Below, piece by piece: positions 1 to 8,288 of a stretch of 64,000 nucleotides of DNA (position 1 is its first letter; every line of letters begins with the position of its first letter). Source of the stretch: Nocardia wallacei (GTDB lineage Bacteria; Actinomycetota; Actinomycetes; Mycobacteriales; Mycobacteriaceae); the NCBI RefSeq assembly GCF_029868745.1, contig NZ_JARWOP010000174.1, forward strand, positions 1-64,000, written 5' to 3'. A program made the translations under genes and the position numbers. The notes beneath the pieces were generated by a model, which searched no databases, was not told the origin of the DNA, and saw nothing but the letters and a program-made list of their open reading frames with translations.

Positions 1-140
1 ACAAGTGGATGAACTACTACAACACTATCCGGCGGCACTCCGCGATCGGGAACCAAAGCCCCGACGACTACGAGCGTTCACTTCGAACCACTGCCGCCTG
101 AATCTGCAAGCCCCCTGTCCACCATTCGGGGTGAACCTCA
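1..140 (+). mobile_element. right end of an IS3-family insertion sequence (partial)
   Basis: The window opens inside an insertion sequence. Positions 3-101 read as the last 32 codons of an IS3-type integrase/transposase, and the following 39 bases look like the terminal inverted repeat, ending in CA at about 140 as IS3-family ends do. The other end and most of the transposase lie outside the window. The exact boundary is inferred, because the partner repeat cannot be seen. Confidence 0.6.
3..101 (+). CDS. IS3-family transposase OrfB, C-terminal fragment
   Basis: The frame starting at position 3 reads KWMNYYNTIRRHSAIG followed by SPDDYERSLRTTAA and a TGA stop. The pattern Y-N-xx-R-x-H-S-x-(I/L)-G...P-x-x-Y/F-E is the typical C-terminal end of the DDE integrase domain (rve) in IS3-family OrfB proteins, just after the catalytic glutamate region. 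Only about 32 codons are inside the window, so it is impossible to tell whether the element is intact or active. The overlapping frame that runs through 457 starts inside this fragment and does not represent a single gene. Confidence 0.75.
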   Translation, partial: KWMNYYNTIRRHSAIGNQSPDDYERSLRTTAA

Positions 141-457
141 GCGTACACCCCGCATTGCGGACGTTCGATCTCTATTGGCGCGGTGAGCTACTGGCGCGAA
201 GGGGCGAGAACAGAGCAGCCGCTAAGGCAATCGCGTCAGATCCTCCGGAAAGCGACGAACTACCACCGGGCGGGTATTGGTACACCCCTGGGTTCCTGGC
301 GGTGCAGAGAGGGCTGGTGCTGTCGTGCATGGGCCGCGTCGCAGACGGTGTGGAGGAAGCCACTCAGGGCCTCGCAGCGATGCCACCGGACCACCGGGGT
401 ACCGACTGGCTGAACGTCATGCTTCAGCAGATAGACCCAGAGCTGACCGACGCGTGA
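141..457 (+). pseudogene. 3' remnant of a gene next to the IS end (TPR-like tail)
   Basis: Downstream of the IS end one frame stays open to a TGA at 455-457 and encodes about 105 residues, with segments such as LYWRGELLARRGENRAAA and TDWLNVMLQQIDPEL. The helical character and the position of the W/L residues resemble the C-terminal tetratricopeptide-like tail of actinobacterial helix-turn-helix regulators, but this is only a resemblance. There is no start codon with a plausible ribosome-binding site after the IS end, so I read it as the 3' part of a gene cut by the insertion. The product is not recognised with confidence. Confidence 0.4.
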
Positions 458-501
458 AACCGGATCCAGCAACTCGCCGTCGGCCAGTTCATAGCCGCTG
501 G

Positions 502-523
502 CTACCGGCCTATCGGCCGGTAG
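502..523. terminator. hairpin, possible terminator after the 457 remnant
   Basis: CTACCGGCC, a TATC loop and GGCCGGTAG form a perfect 9-bp stem. A second small inverted repeat (TAGCG...CGCTA) follows directly. There is no T-tract. The hairpin may be a terminator for the truncated gene or a structure left by mobile DNA. Confidence 0.4.
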
Positions 524-639
524 CGCTCAGCGCTAGCTATCGATTGGCTTCGCGTTCGGCCTACTAGTCACGATCACTTGTACTTGTGACTCCAAACCGG
601 TTGCGCCGGTACATAATGCCTGGAGTCGGCGTTCGTCGC

Positions 640-855
640 GGCAGGGGTTGGAACATCGCCGGCGTATCGAAGGCGTGCACGCGCTATGACACCTGTATGC
701 CTCAACCCATGCTGGCGCGCGGGGGTCTCAATCAAGGAACTGGCGGATATCTCGGCGATGCCGATCCAGGCTTCACGCTCGAGGTCTACGCCCATCTCTT
801 CGATCACAGTCACGAACGTCCGCGCTTGGCGGTGCAGGCTGCCTGGAAGGGCTGA
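640..855 (+). pseudogene. decayed phage-type tyrosine recombinase (integrase), C-terminal part
   Basis: Three adjoining pieces in three different frames rebuild the C-terminal half of a tyrosine recombinase. Frame 3 at 678-704 reads HAL*HLYAS, where the H-x-L-R-H box should be and a TGA (687-689) sits at the catalytic arginine codon. Frame 2 at 722-751 reads GVSIKELADI. Frame 1 from about 748 to the TGA at 855 reads LGDADPGFTLEVYAHLFDHS and continues HERPRLAVQAAWKG, carrying the Y of the catalytic tyrosine box. At least two frameshifts and one nonsense change make it non-functional. It is probably the fossil of an integrated element next to the IS. Confidence 0.65.
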
Positions 856-921
856 GCTGTAGTGGACGACGGCCTGGCGGCGCCCTGAGAGCGAGTCATG
901 ATCGAAATAGTCCGAGCGGAG

Positions 922-969
922 ACGAGAAACCGGTGCGAGCCATGAAGCTGACCCGCACCGGTTTCTCGT
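922..969 (-). terminator. strong hairpin downstream of fadE23
   Basis: A perfect 16-bp inverted repeat (ACGAGAAACCGGTGCG at 922-937 and its complement at 954-969) with a 16-nt loop lies 11 bases beyond the fadE23 stop codon. No long U-tract follows, as is common for actinobacterial terminators. It probably ends the fadE24-fadE23 transcript and may act in both directions. Confidence 0.65.
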
Positions 970-980
970 TGTCCTACAAC

Positions 981-2222
981 CTACTTCAGCTCAGCACTGC
1001 TCAACTCCAGCACCCGCCGCGCCACGATCAGCTGCTGGATTTGCTGGGTGCCCTCGAAGATGTCGAGGATTTTGGCGTCGCGGGCCCACTTTTCCAGTAG
1101 GAGGCGTTGGGAGTAGCCGACGTCGCCTGCTAGTTCGACTGCCTTGAGGGTGACGTCGGTGCCCATGCGGCCGGCCTTGGCCTTGGACATGGAGGCCTCG
1201 AGGGAGTTGGGCTTCTTGTTGTCGGCCATCCAGCCGGCACGCAGGGAGAGGAGGTAGGCGGCCTCCCAATCCGCTTCCAGGCGAAGGAATTCCGCGGCGG
1301 CGGCGGGCTGGCTGTTGGCGGGGCGGTCGTAGTCGATCTCGACGCCGGCCTCGGTGAGGATCTTGCGCAGTTCCTCGAGGGCGGCGCGGCCGACGCCGAC
1401 GGCCATCGCGGCCACCAGCGGGCGGGTGTTGTCGAAGGTCTGCATGACCCCGGCAAAACCCTTCTCCACGTTGACTTCCGGGCTGCCGAGGATGTTGTCC
1501 TTCGGGATCCGGCAGTCCTCGAGCCGCAGCTCGGCGGTGTCGGAGGCCTTGATGCCCAGCTTGTGCTCGAGCCGGGCGACGGTGAGGCCCGGGGCATCCC
1601 GCGGCACCACGAACGACTTGATGGCGGCGCGGCCCTTGGACTTGTCGACCGACGCCCACACCACGATGTGGGTGGCGCGCGAGCCGGCGGTCACGAAGAT
1701 CTTGGTGCCGTTGAGCACCCACTCGTCACCGTCGAGCACCGCCGTGGTGGTGACGGCTGCCGAGTCGGAACCGAACGACGGCTCGGTGATCGCCATGGCG
1801 GCCCACACCTTGCCGAACCGGTCCAGTTGCTCGTCGGTGGCGACCGCGGCGATGGCGGCGTTGCCGAGGCCCTGGTACGGGATCGACAGCATCAGACCGA
1901 CATCGCCCCAGGACGTCTCCAGGGCGTTCATCAGCGCGGACATGTTGCCGCCGTTGGAGTTTCCGAGCAGCTCGGTGGCGTGGTTGTCGGACTTCTCCGC
2001 GCCCTCGGCCTTGCCCTTGCGGCCGCCGGTGGCTCCGGAGATGTCCTGCGTGCCGGAGTCGGCGAGGCCCTCCACCATGGCGGCCATGGTGTCCAGCTCG
2101 ACCGGGTACTCGTGCTCGGCGAGGTCGTACTTGCGCGAGATCGGGCGGAAGATCTCCTGCGCGACCTGATGCGCCTGGTTGGCGCTGGCCCGCAGCTTCT
2201 TGGGGAGTTCGAGATTGATCAT
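981..2222 (-). CDS. fadE23: acyl-CoA dehydrogenase, FadE23-like
   Basis: A 413-residue flavoprotein of the acyl-CoA dehydrogenase superfamily, expected to introduce the alpha-beta double bond into acyl-CoA thioesters using FAD. The middle beta domain shows AMAITEPSFGSDSAA and the substrate/flavin stretch LNGTKIFVTAG. The C-terminal helical domain has LLLEKWARDAKILDIFEGT, whose ...IFEGT loop is a family signature. The N-terminus (MINLELPKKLRA) and the partner gene match the M. tuberculosis fadE24-fadE23 pair (Rv3139-Rv3140) as I remember it. ATG start with GGAGAG ahead of it. It lies 27 bases behind fadE24 and is surely cotranscribed; the two products may form a heteromer, as many actinobacterial FadE pairs do (inference). 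Confidence 0.85.
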   Translation of the reverse strand: MINLELPKKLRASANQAHQVAQEIFRPISRKYDLAEHEYPVELDTMAAMVEGLADSGTQDISGATGGRKGKAEGAEKSDNHATELLGNSNGGNMSALMNALETSWGDVGLMLSIPYQGLGNAAIAAVATDEQLDRFGKVWAAMAITEPSFGSDSAAVTTTAVLDGDEWVLNGTKIFVTAGSRATHIVVWASVDKSKGRAAIKSFVVPRDAPGLTVARLEHKLGIKASDTAELRLEDCRIPKDNILGSPEVNVEKGFAGVMQTFDNTRPLVAAMAVGVGRAALEELRKILTEAGVEIDYDRPANSQPAAAAEFLRLEADWEAAYLLSLRAGWMADNKKPNSLEASMSKAKAGRMGTDVTLKAVELAGDVGYSQRLLLEKWARDAKILDIFEGTQQIQQLIVARRVLELSSAELK

Positions 2223-2249
2223 GATGGTCTCTCCGTTGCGGAAGTCGGG

Positions 2250-3635
2250 CTAGACGAGAACAACACCCTCGGCGATGCCGATGGCGCGCAGATCGCGGTA
2301 CCAGCGCTCGACCGGGTGCTCCTTGGTGAAGCCGTGGCCGCCGAGCAGCTGCACGCCGTCCAGGCCGATCTGCATGCCCTTGTCGGTGGCCAGCTTCCGG
2401 GCCAGCGCCGCCTCGCGAGCAAACGACAGGCCCTGCTCCGCGCGTGACGCACCCCGCAGAGTCACGAGCCGCATGCCGTCCAGTTCGATCGCGATATTGG
2501 CGACCATGAACGCCACCGCCTGGCGATGCGCGATCGGCTCGCCGAACGCCTCGCGCTCCTTCACGTACGGGATCACGTAGTCCAGCACGGCCTGGCCGGT
2601 GCCGACCGCGAGCGACGCCCAGCCCAGGCGGGCCAGCCGCACCGCGTCGGCGTACTCCTCGGCGCGCTGGGCGGCGTCGCCGTCACCCAGGACCGCGTCG
2701 GTGGAGACGGCCACATTGTCCAGGATCAGCCGGCCCAGGCCCGCGGCGCGCAGACCCATGCTCGGGTCGGCCTCGATCACCACGCCCGGGGTGTCGGATT
2801 CCACGATGAACAGCGCCGGGCGGCCGTCCAGCTCGGCGGCGACGACGAACAGTTCGGCGTCACCGGCGGCCGGGACCAGGCTCTTCACGCCGTTGAGCCG
2901 GTAGCCGCTGGGCGAACGGGTGGCCTTGGTCTGCAGCGCGAACGGGTCGAACAGCGGCCGCGGCTCACTGATCACGACCGAGGCCTGCGGCACGTTCTCA
3001 CCGGTGAAGGCGCCCAGGTAGGTCTTCTGCTGTGCGTCGGTGCCCCACTGCGACAGCGCGACCGCGACACCCGAGGGCGCCAGGATCGGCAGCGCCAGCC
3101 CCATGTCGCCGTGCGCGAGCGCCTCGGCCACCATCGAGTTGGTGACCGCGCCGCGCTCGGCGGCCGCGCCCTCCAGCTCCTCGGGCACATTGATCAGCGT
3201 GATGCCGAGTTCGGCGGCGCGCTCGAGCAGATCCTGCGGCGCCTTGGCGGCGCCGTCGGCCTCGTAGGCGGCCGGGCGCAGGATCTCCTCGGCGAACTCG
3301 CGCACCGTCTCGACGATCATCTTCTGCTCGTCGCTCGGGGTGAGGTCGAAGTAGTCCTTGGTGCGGGACTCGTTGGCGGGCAACCGCTTCGGCTGACCGC
3401 CGCCGGCCACCTTGTTGAACGCGCGAGTAGCCCGGCCCAGGGTGCGGAAGCCGGTCTTGGTGCCTTCGTAAGTGAGCCGGTTGATCGGCTCGCGCAGCTT
3501 GTACTTCTCGGCGAGCTCGGACCCGGTCAGGGTCGTCATGACCCGCATGGCCGCGCCCATCCAGTCGCGCTTCTGCGGATTCAGGCCCACGGCGGAATCC
3601 GGACGTCGCTTCGTTGCGGTGTCTCGAGTGCTCAT
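2250..3635 (-). CDS. fadE24: acyl-CoA dehydrogenase, FadE24-like
   Basis: A 461-residue acyl-CoA dehydrogenase and first gene of the pair. The N-terminal extension (about 95 residues, with QKRDWMGAAMRVMTTLTGSE) precedes the alpha domain (DLTPSDEQKMIVETVREFAE). The beta domain lacks the classical flavin-contact pattern of FadE23 and the C-terminus ends soon after GHGFTKEHPVERWYRDLRA. This suggests it pairs with FadE23 to complete the active sites (inference; known for other actinobacterial FadE heteromers). ATG at 3635 chosen over an in-frame GTG at 3641 because it leaves room for a ribosome-binding site. Two identical-arm operators lie about 50-85 bases upstream. In mycobacteria this gene pair is linked to fatty-acid metabolism. 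Confidence 0.82.
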   Translation of the reverse strand: MSTRDTATKRRPDSAVGLNPQKRDWMGAAMRVMTTLTGSELAEKYKLREPINRLTYEGTKTGFRTLGRATRAFNKVAGGGQPKRLPANESRTKDYFDLTPSDEQKMIVETVREFAEEILRPAAYEADGAAKAPQDLLERAAELGITLINVPEELEGAAAERGAVTNSMVAEALAHGDMGLALPILAPSGVAVALSQWGTDAQQKTYLGAFTGENVPQASVVISEPRPLFDPFALQTKATRSPSGYRLNGVKSLVPAAGDAELFVVAAELDGRPALFIVESDTPGVVIEADPSMGLRAAGLGRLILDNVAVSTDAVLGDGDAAQRAEEYADAVRLARLGWASLAVGTGQAVLDYVIPYVKEREAFGEPIAHRQAVAFMVANIAIELDGMRLVTLRGASRAEQGLSFAREAALARKLATDKGMQIGLDGVQLLGGHGFTKEHPVERWYRDLRAIGIAEGVVLV

Positions 3636-3682
3636 AATCACCAGTCTTCTCGGGGTGGGTGGTGGGTGATCGGTCCCAGCAT

Positions 3683-3719
3683 CTTACTGTCGAGTAAGGC
3701 TATCTTACTCCAGAGTAAG
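3683..3719 (-). promoter_or_regulatory. twin operators upstream of fadE24
   Basis: Two 16-bp palindromes with identical arms, CTTACT-GTCG-AGTAAG (3683-3698) and CTTACT-CCAG-AGTAAG (3704-3719), have centres 21 bp apart, two helical turns. They sit in the gap between divergent fadE24 and the methyltransferase gene. The form is that of a dimeric repressor, such as a TetR-family lipid regulator, bound twice on one face of the DNA. The regulator is not encoded next door. Confidence 0.75.
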
Positions 3720-3786
3720 AAAGGAGTCGAGCGGCAGCACACACAGAGCGATCTCCGCCACAGCTCCGTGCCGATAGTGTCTGTTG

Positions 3787-4377
3787 ATGGGCCAGTTTCA
3801 TTTCGATCCCGATACCTACGACGACCTGATGGCCGCGGAGGTTCCCGACTACGCCCGGCTACAGGCCGCGGTGCGTGACGCGACGATCGGTGTCGGCCGG
3901 GTCGGGCGGGTGCTGGACCTGGGCACCGGCACCGGAGTCACGGCCCGCGGCGTGCTTCAGGTGCACACCGGAGCGACCCTCGTCGGCGTGGACGCGAGCG
4001 CGACGATGCTGGCCCACGCTCGCGCGGTGCTGCCGGTCCATGCCGAACTCCGGGTGGGCCGTCTGCAGGATCCGCTGCCGGCCGGCCCGTTCGAACTGGT
4101 CGTCTCGGCGCTGGCGGTGCACCACCTCGACGGTCCGGGCAAAGCCGACCTGTTCCGCCGCGTGGCCCGCGAACTCGTGCCCGGCGGCCGATTCGTCCTG
4201 GGCGACTTGGTGATTCCAGAAGACCCCGCCGACGCCGTCACGCCGGTCGACGGTACCTACGACACTCCCAGCACCGCCGCCGACCAATCACGCTGGCTGA
4301 GCGACGCGGGCTTCTCCGTCGAATCGGCCTGGGAGCACAAGGATCTCGCGGTCTTCGTGGGTGACCTGCCGAGCTGA
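3787..4377 (+). CDS. class I SAM-dependent methyltransferase
   Basis: A 196-residue protein with a Rossmann-type methyltransferase fold. Motif I is VLDLGTGTGVTARGVL, the acidic end of strand 2 is LVGVDASATML, and motif post-II/III includes LVVSALAVHHLDG with a later GGRFVLGDL. There is no additional domain, so the substrate cannot be told from sequence. The ATG at 3787 follows a weak upstream region; a TTG one codon earlier is less likely. The gene is divergent from fadE24 and could share the twin-operator region. It is convergent with hisN, and the 27-base gap holds no obvious terminator. Confidence 0.75.
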   Translation: MGQFHFDPDTYDDLMAAEVPDYARLQAAVRDATIGVGRVGRVLDLGTGTGVTARGVLQVHTGATLVGVDASATMLAHARAVLPVHAELRVGRLQDPLPAGPFELVVSALAVHHLDGPGKADLFRRVARELVPGGRFVLGDLVIPEDPADAVTPVDGTYDTPSTAADQSRWLSDAGFSVESAWEHKDLAVFVGDLPS

Positions 4378-4404
4378 TCCGGGGGAGGGGGCGGTGCGAC
4401 TCGG

Positions 4405-5190
4405 TCAGGGGCGGAGGCGGGTGAGAACTTCGTCGTGGAGGGCGCTGTTGGTGGCCACCGCGCTGCCGCCGTGCGGGCCGTCGGTGCCGTCGAGGGCGGT
4501 GAAGCGCCCCCCGGCCTCGCGGACGAGAACGTCCAGGGGCGCCAGATCCCACAGGGACACTTCGGGTTCGGTGGCGATGTCGACCGCGCCCTCGGCGAGC
4601 AGGCAGTAACTGAAGAAGTCGCCGTAACCGCGGGTCCGCCACACCGCGTCGGTGAGATCGATGAGCCGATCGCGCAGGCCGAGATCGCGCCAGCCGGAAA
4701 GGCTGGAGATGGCCAGGCTGGCGGCGCCCAGTTCGCGGACCGCCGACACCGCGATCGCCTTCGCCGGACCGGACTCGAAACTGGTCCAGGCTCCGGAACC
4801 GGTTGCGGCCCACCACCTTCGAGACAGTGCGGGCGCGCTCACCACACCTACCACCGGTACGCCGTCGACGAGCAGCGCGATCAGTGACGCCCACACCGGA
4901 ACCCCGCGCACGAAGTTCTTGGTGCCGTCGATCGGATCGAGCACCCACTGCCGTCCGGTGAATTCGGCATCGCCGCCGAATTCCTCGCCCAGCACGGCGT
5001 CGCCGGGACGTTCGCGTTCGAGTTCGGTGCGCAGTGCGCGCTCCACCGCCAGATCCGCGTCCGATACCGGTGTCAGGTCCGGCTTGCTGTCGACCTTCAG
5101 ATCCAAGGCACCGAAGCGGGCGCGGGTGATCGCGTCGGCCGCGTCGGCCAGGCGCAGGGCGAGCTCGAGGTCCGCGGAATGGTCGGTCAC
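4405..5190 (-). CDS. hisN: histidinol-phosphatase, inositol-monophosphatase type
   Basis: Mg2+-dependent phosphatase of the IMPase superfamily, 261 residues. It removes the phosphate from L-histidinol phosphate in histidine synthesis, the role shown for the M. tuberculosis homologue Rv3137. Visible motifs are GEEFGGD (metal-binding Glu), [18 protein letters not shown] (the DPxDGT signature; FVRGVPVWA is typical of the HisN group) and [15 protein letters not shown] near the C-terminus. The GTG at 5190 is chosen over an upstream ATG at 5199 because [12 protein letters not shown] matches the family length of about 260. In the mycobacterial map the same gene sits next to fadE24-fadE23, supporting orthology. 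Confidence 0.85.
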   Translation of the reverse strand: MTDHSADLELALRLADAADAITRARFGALDLKVDSKPDLTPVSDADLAVERALRTELERERPGDAVLGEEFGGDAEFTGRQWVLDPIDGTKNFVRGVPVWASLIALLVDGVPVVGVVSAPALSRRWWAATGSGAWTSFESGPAKAIAVSAVRELGAASLAISSLSGWRDLGLRDRLIDLTDAVWRTRGYGDFFSYCLLAEGAVDIATEPEVSLWDLAPLDVLVREAGGRFTALDGTDGPHGGSAVATNSALHDEVLTRLRP

Positions 5191-5244
5191 GCGGCACACG
5201 TTAGCCGGTGCCCGGCCGGGCTCGAGCCTGCGGCCCGACGGCCG

Positions 5245-6051
5245 TTACCGCGGAATCTGCCAGACCGCGGGCCAGTCCTTGCCGCGGAAGGCGGCGTCGA
5301 TGCCGCCGTCGCAGAACAACACCGAGCCCACGAAGAACCCGGCCTTGTCCGAGGTCAGGAATCCCACCAGCGCCGCGATCTCCTCCGGTCGCCCGGCGCG
5401 GCCGATCGGTGTCGCCGCGAGGAAGCCCTTCATGCCCTCGCCGATGAGAGCGTCGTCGGCGCCCTCCTGGGTCATCGGGGTATCGATGATCCCCGGTGCG
5501 ATGGCGTTGAGCCGGATGCCGTCCTTGATGTATTCGGCCGACCGGGTGCGGGCATACCAGGCCAGCGCCGCCTTGGTGGCCGGATACGCCTGGATGGCGC
5601 CCCACTCGCCGAAGGATTCGGCGAGACCGCGGGCCCGCTGCTCGTCTCCGGCCAGGCAGGCGTCGGCGAGTTCGACCGGCCAACCCGGTTGTGTCGTAGT
5701 GGAATTGGACGACACCAGCACCACCGACGCGTTCCCGGCCGCGCGCAGCAACGGACGCACGCCCTCCAGGAGTTCGATGGCGCCGAAGTAGTTGACCGAC
5801 ACCACGAGCCCGCCCGGTCGGCCGGTCGCCGCGGCCACTCCGGCGAAGGGCAGGAAGCCGTCGAGTCGCCCATCGCTGAGCCGCGTGATCTCCGTGACAG
5901 CGTGCGCGCGCCCGGCGCCGGTCCCGAGGTCGGCCGTCACCTCGGCATCGCGCAGATCCACGCCGATCACCCGATGCCCGGCCTCGCCGAGATGCGCACT
6001 CACCGCCGCCCCGATTCCCGACGCGCTCCCGGTCACCGCGAACGTGCTCAT
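5245..6051 (-). CDS. short-chain dehydrogenase/reductase
   Basis: A 268-residue classical SDR using NAD(P)H. The cofactor loop is TGSASGIGAAV (TGxxxGIG) at the N-terminus, the catalytic serine lies in VVLVSSNS, and the catalytic pair is YPATK. The C-terminal part includes NAIAPGIIDTPMTQEG and GSVLFCDGGIDA, as in 3-alpha/17-beta hydroxysteroid dehydrogenase-like SDRs. The substrate is unknown; a steroid or other alicyclic alcohol is possible. ATG start; the gene is transcribed away from the repeat-containing gap and toward hisN, with 55 bases between them. Confidence 0.82.
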   Translation of the reverse strand: MSTFAVTGSASGIGAAVSAHLGEAGHRVIGVDLRDAEVTADLGTGAGRAHAVTEITRLSDGRLDGFLPFAGVAAATGRPGGLVVSVNYFGAIELLEGVRPLLRAAGNASVVLVSSNSTTTQPGWPVELADACLAGDEQRARGLAESFGEWGAIQAYPATKAALAWYARTRSAEYIKDGIRLNAIAPGIIDTPMTQEGADDALIGEGMKGFLAATPIGRAGRPEEIAALVGFLTSDKAGFFVGSVLFCDGGIDAAFRGKDWPAVWQIPR

Positions 6052-6395
6052 CCACCCTCCTCATCGACGGCCGAACCGCCATCAGATCACGCCGTACCGA
6101 ACCATGCGACACCGTGTCCGGTCAGTGGGTGCCACGCTTGCGCGCGTCCGGTCAGCGGGTGCCACGCTTGCGCCGACGGTGCCGCGGCGGTAGCTCATCG
6201 CGTTGCGTGCTCAGAGCTTCGCGGCGCGGTACGGCGGCCCGGTGCAATCGGCAGCCGTGCGGCATCACCTGCTCGGGCCGGGTGTCACGGTTGCGTCATC
6301 GAGTGACGCCCCCTGATACCGAATGCCCTCGGACGGTGGTGCAGAGGTACCGCTCTTGCGTTCGGCGGACGCCGCGGGAGCCGGTGCCGGACCCA
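6052..6395. repeat. intergenic gap with a 27-bp direct repeat
   Basis: No gene is apparent in this 344-base gap between two minus-strand genes. It holds a tandem direct repeat: GTCCGGTCAG(T/C)GGGTGCCACG followed by CTTGCG, at 6116-6142 and 6146-6172, period 30, with a single mismatch. The GGTGCCACG core suggests a duplicated binding site or a slippage product; nothing else ties it to a function. Confidence 0.5.
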
Positions 6396-6983
6396 TCAGG
6401 CGGCGACGCGGGCGGCGGCCAATGCGCTTGCCCACCAGCGCAATTGGTCGAGCATGGCGGTGGCGGCCTCGGCCGGGCCCTCGGGCTCGGTCAGATTGCC
6501 CTGGGCGTCGAACAGAAGGTAGTAGCGGGGGAAGGACACGTAGTCGCGGACGGTGTGGGCATTGAGTTCGTTGAACACCGAGCGCAGGTGCTCGATGGCG
6601 AGCAGGCCGCCGGTGAGGCCGCTGTAGCCGACGAAACCGATCGCCTTGCGGTCCCACTGGGTGAAGTGCCAGTCGATGGCGGTCTTCAGCGACGCCGGGT
6701 AGCTGCGGTTGATGTCCGGAGTCACGATCACGACGGCGTCGGCCCGCTCGAGACTGTCGGTGAGCGCGGCCATCCCGGCCGGGCGGACCGGATTCGGTTC
6801 CATCCTCGGCGAGGTCGCGGGCAGCGCGAGCGGCAATTCCGCCTCGGCGAGATCCACCACGTCGACCTCGAATCCGCCGTGCTCGCGGGCCTGCTCGGCG
6901 AACCAGTTCGCGACCACGGGTCCGAACCGCCCGTCGCGAACGCTGGCGATGATCACGGCGAGGCGGGGGGTGTTGCTGGACAT
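6396..6983 (-). CDS. NAD(P)H-dependent FMN reductase family protein
   Basis: A 195-residue flavodoxin-fold oxidoreductase (FMN_red family). It has the phosphate-binding loop IIASVRDGRFGPVVANWF, a central VVIVTPDINRSYPASLKTAIDW that covers the flavin, and the loop GFVGYSGLTGGLLAIEHLR. Such enzymes pass hydride from NAD(P)H to FMN or to quinones and azo compounds. The ATG at 6983 is preceded by GAAGGAG at proper spacing, so I discount the GTG 15 bases upstream, which lies on that site. It is divergent from the XRE-type regulator at 7316, which probably controls it. Confidence 0.8.
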   Translation of the reverse strand: MSSNTPRLAVIIASVRDGRFGPVVANWFAEQAREHGGFEVDVVDLAEAELPLALPATSPRMEPNPVRPAGMAALTDSLERADAVVIVTPDINRSYPASLKTAIDWHFTQWDRKAIGFVGYSGLTGGLLAIEHLRSVFNELNAHTVRDYVSFPRYYLLFDAQGNLTEPEGPAEAATAMLDQLRWWASALAAARVAA

Positions 6984-7315
6984 TCGAGTCTCCTTCACAG
7001 GCGTTTGTCGTATCGCTTGCCACGACTCTGCTGTCCGGCGCGACGATCAGGGAGCCCGCTGTGAGGGTGGTAGTGAGAGGGATACCCTGCGCGCCGCCTC
7101 CGCTGTTAGCGTCGAGAAGGCGGGGGAGAGCGGTGAGCGCGCCGCTGACCCGGGAGGAGCGAGGTGCGGTATGCGGGCGAACAGGGAACGCGACAGTGGG
7201 CGGAGACGCCCCGGCGCGCGAATCACGCTCGGCCGGCGCGGCGACCGCATCCGGCCGAGGCATGCGAACCTTCCGCAACCCGGACCTCACGAACGACAGG
7301 CGGGAGTGATGGGCT
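6984..7315. promoter_or_regulatory. divergent promoter region, FMN reductase / XRE regulator
   Basis: This 332-base gap separates two divergent genes and should hold both promoters. I see no long inverted repeat or recognised binding site in it; short ORFs there are not supported by codon pattern or ribosome-binding sites. Confidence 0.35.
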
Positions 7316-8173
7316 GTGAGTGACAACGAACTCGGCTTGTTCCTGCGCACCCGGCGCGAGGCCGTCACGCCCGCCGAGGCCGGCCTCCCGGCCGGTGCGC
7401 GGCGGCGCACCCCCGGACTGCGCCGTGCCGAACTGGCCACGCTGGCCGGGGTCAGCGTCGAATATCTGATCCGCCTGGAACAGGGCCGCGATCGCCGCCC
7501 GTCCTCGGCGGTGCTCTCGGCGCTCGCCGATGCGCTGCGTATGACACCCAGTCAGCGCGTGCATATGTATCGGCTGGTCAAGGGCGCGGATCCGGGTTTC
7601 CACTGCCTGGGTGGCGCTACGCCGAACCGGGTGGTGCGCCCGGGTGTGCAGGCCGTGCTGGACCAGCTCGAGCCCGCTCCCGCCGCCGTGCTCAACCGGC
7701 TCGGCGAGGTGCTGGCCTGCACGGACGGGTACCACCAGGTCATGGGTCCGATCGGGCTGCTCGACGGCGGGCTCCCGGCCAGTATCCCGCGCTATCTGTT
7801 CACCGACGAGCGGGCTCGCACGGCCTATCCGGATTGGGAGCACTGGGCCGACAAGGCGGTCGCGAACCTCAAAGAGGGCCCCTACCAATCGGATTCGCAG
7901 GCCACCGCCTTGATCGAGGAGCTGACCGTCACCGTGGGCGCGGAATTCACCGGCCGCATGGAGCGGATTCCGGGTTTCGCCGGCGCCAACGGCATCGCGC
8001 GGCTGAATCACCCGGAAGCGGGATCGCTGCGCTTCGCCTACGAACGTCTCGACCTGTCCGCCGACGACGACCAGCACATCCTGATCAGCCTCCCCGCCGA
8101 CGCCGCCACCGCCGACGCCCTCGACATGCTGATCGGCCGTCGCCCCGGCGGCCTGCGTGCGGTCTCGGGCTGA
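7316..8173 (+). CDS. XRE-family regulator with MmyB-like ligand domain
   Basis: A 285-residue transcription factor. Residues about 1-90 form the helix-turn-helix, with LGLFLRTRREAVTPAEAGLP, RRTPGLRRAELATLAGVSVE and YLIRLEQGRDRRPSSAVLSA, the latter two typical of the MmyB subgroup. Residues about 100-280 match the MmyB-like domain, a PAS-like fold that may bind a fatty-acid-like ligand; the middle has VLDQLEPAPAAVLNRLGEVL. GTG start. In actinomycetes these regulators usually sit divergent to the oxidoreductase gene they control, as here with the FMN reductase. Control of that neighbour is inference. Confidence 0.85.
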   Translation: MSDNELGLFLRTRREAVTPAEAGLPAGARRRTPGLRRAELATLAGVSVEYLIRLEQGRDRRPSSAVLSALADALRMTPSQRVHMYRLVKGADPGFHCLGGATPNRVVRPGVQAVLDQLEPAPAAVLNRLGEVLACTDGYHQVMGPIGLLDGGLPASIPRYLFTDERARTAYPDWEHWADKAVANLKEGPYQSDSQATALIEELTVTVGAEFTGRMERIPGFAGANGIARLNHPEAGSLRFAYERLDLSADDDQHILISLPADAATADALDMLIGRRPGGLRAVSG

Positions 8174-8288
8174 GCGTCCCGCCGCCGCGCCGTACCGCTC
8201 GGCGCGTGGCTTGCCGCACCTCTCGCCACCTCGCCGCTGACCTCGGCGTATTTCGCGCCGCAGAGCGCGACCGGTAGATTGAACGACC

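Noticed and set aside
1563-3878. Long plus-strand frames opposite the acyl-CoA dehydrogenases
   Set aside because: High-GC antisense shadows; composition and amino acid bias follow the real minus-strand genes.
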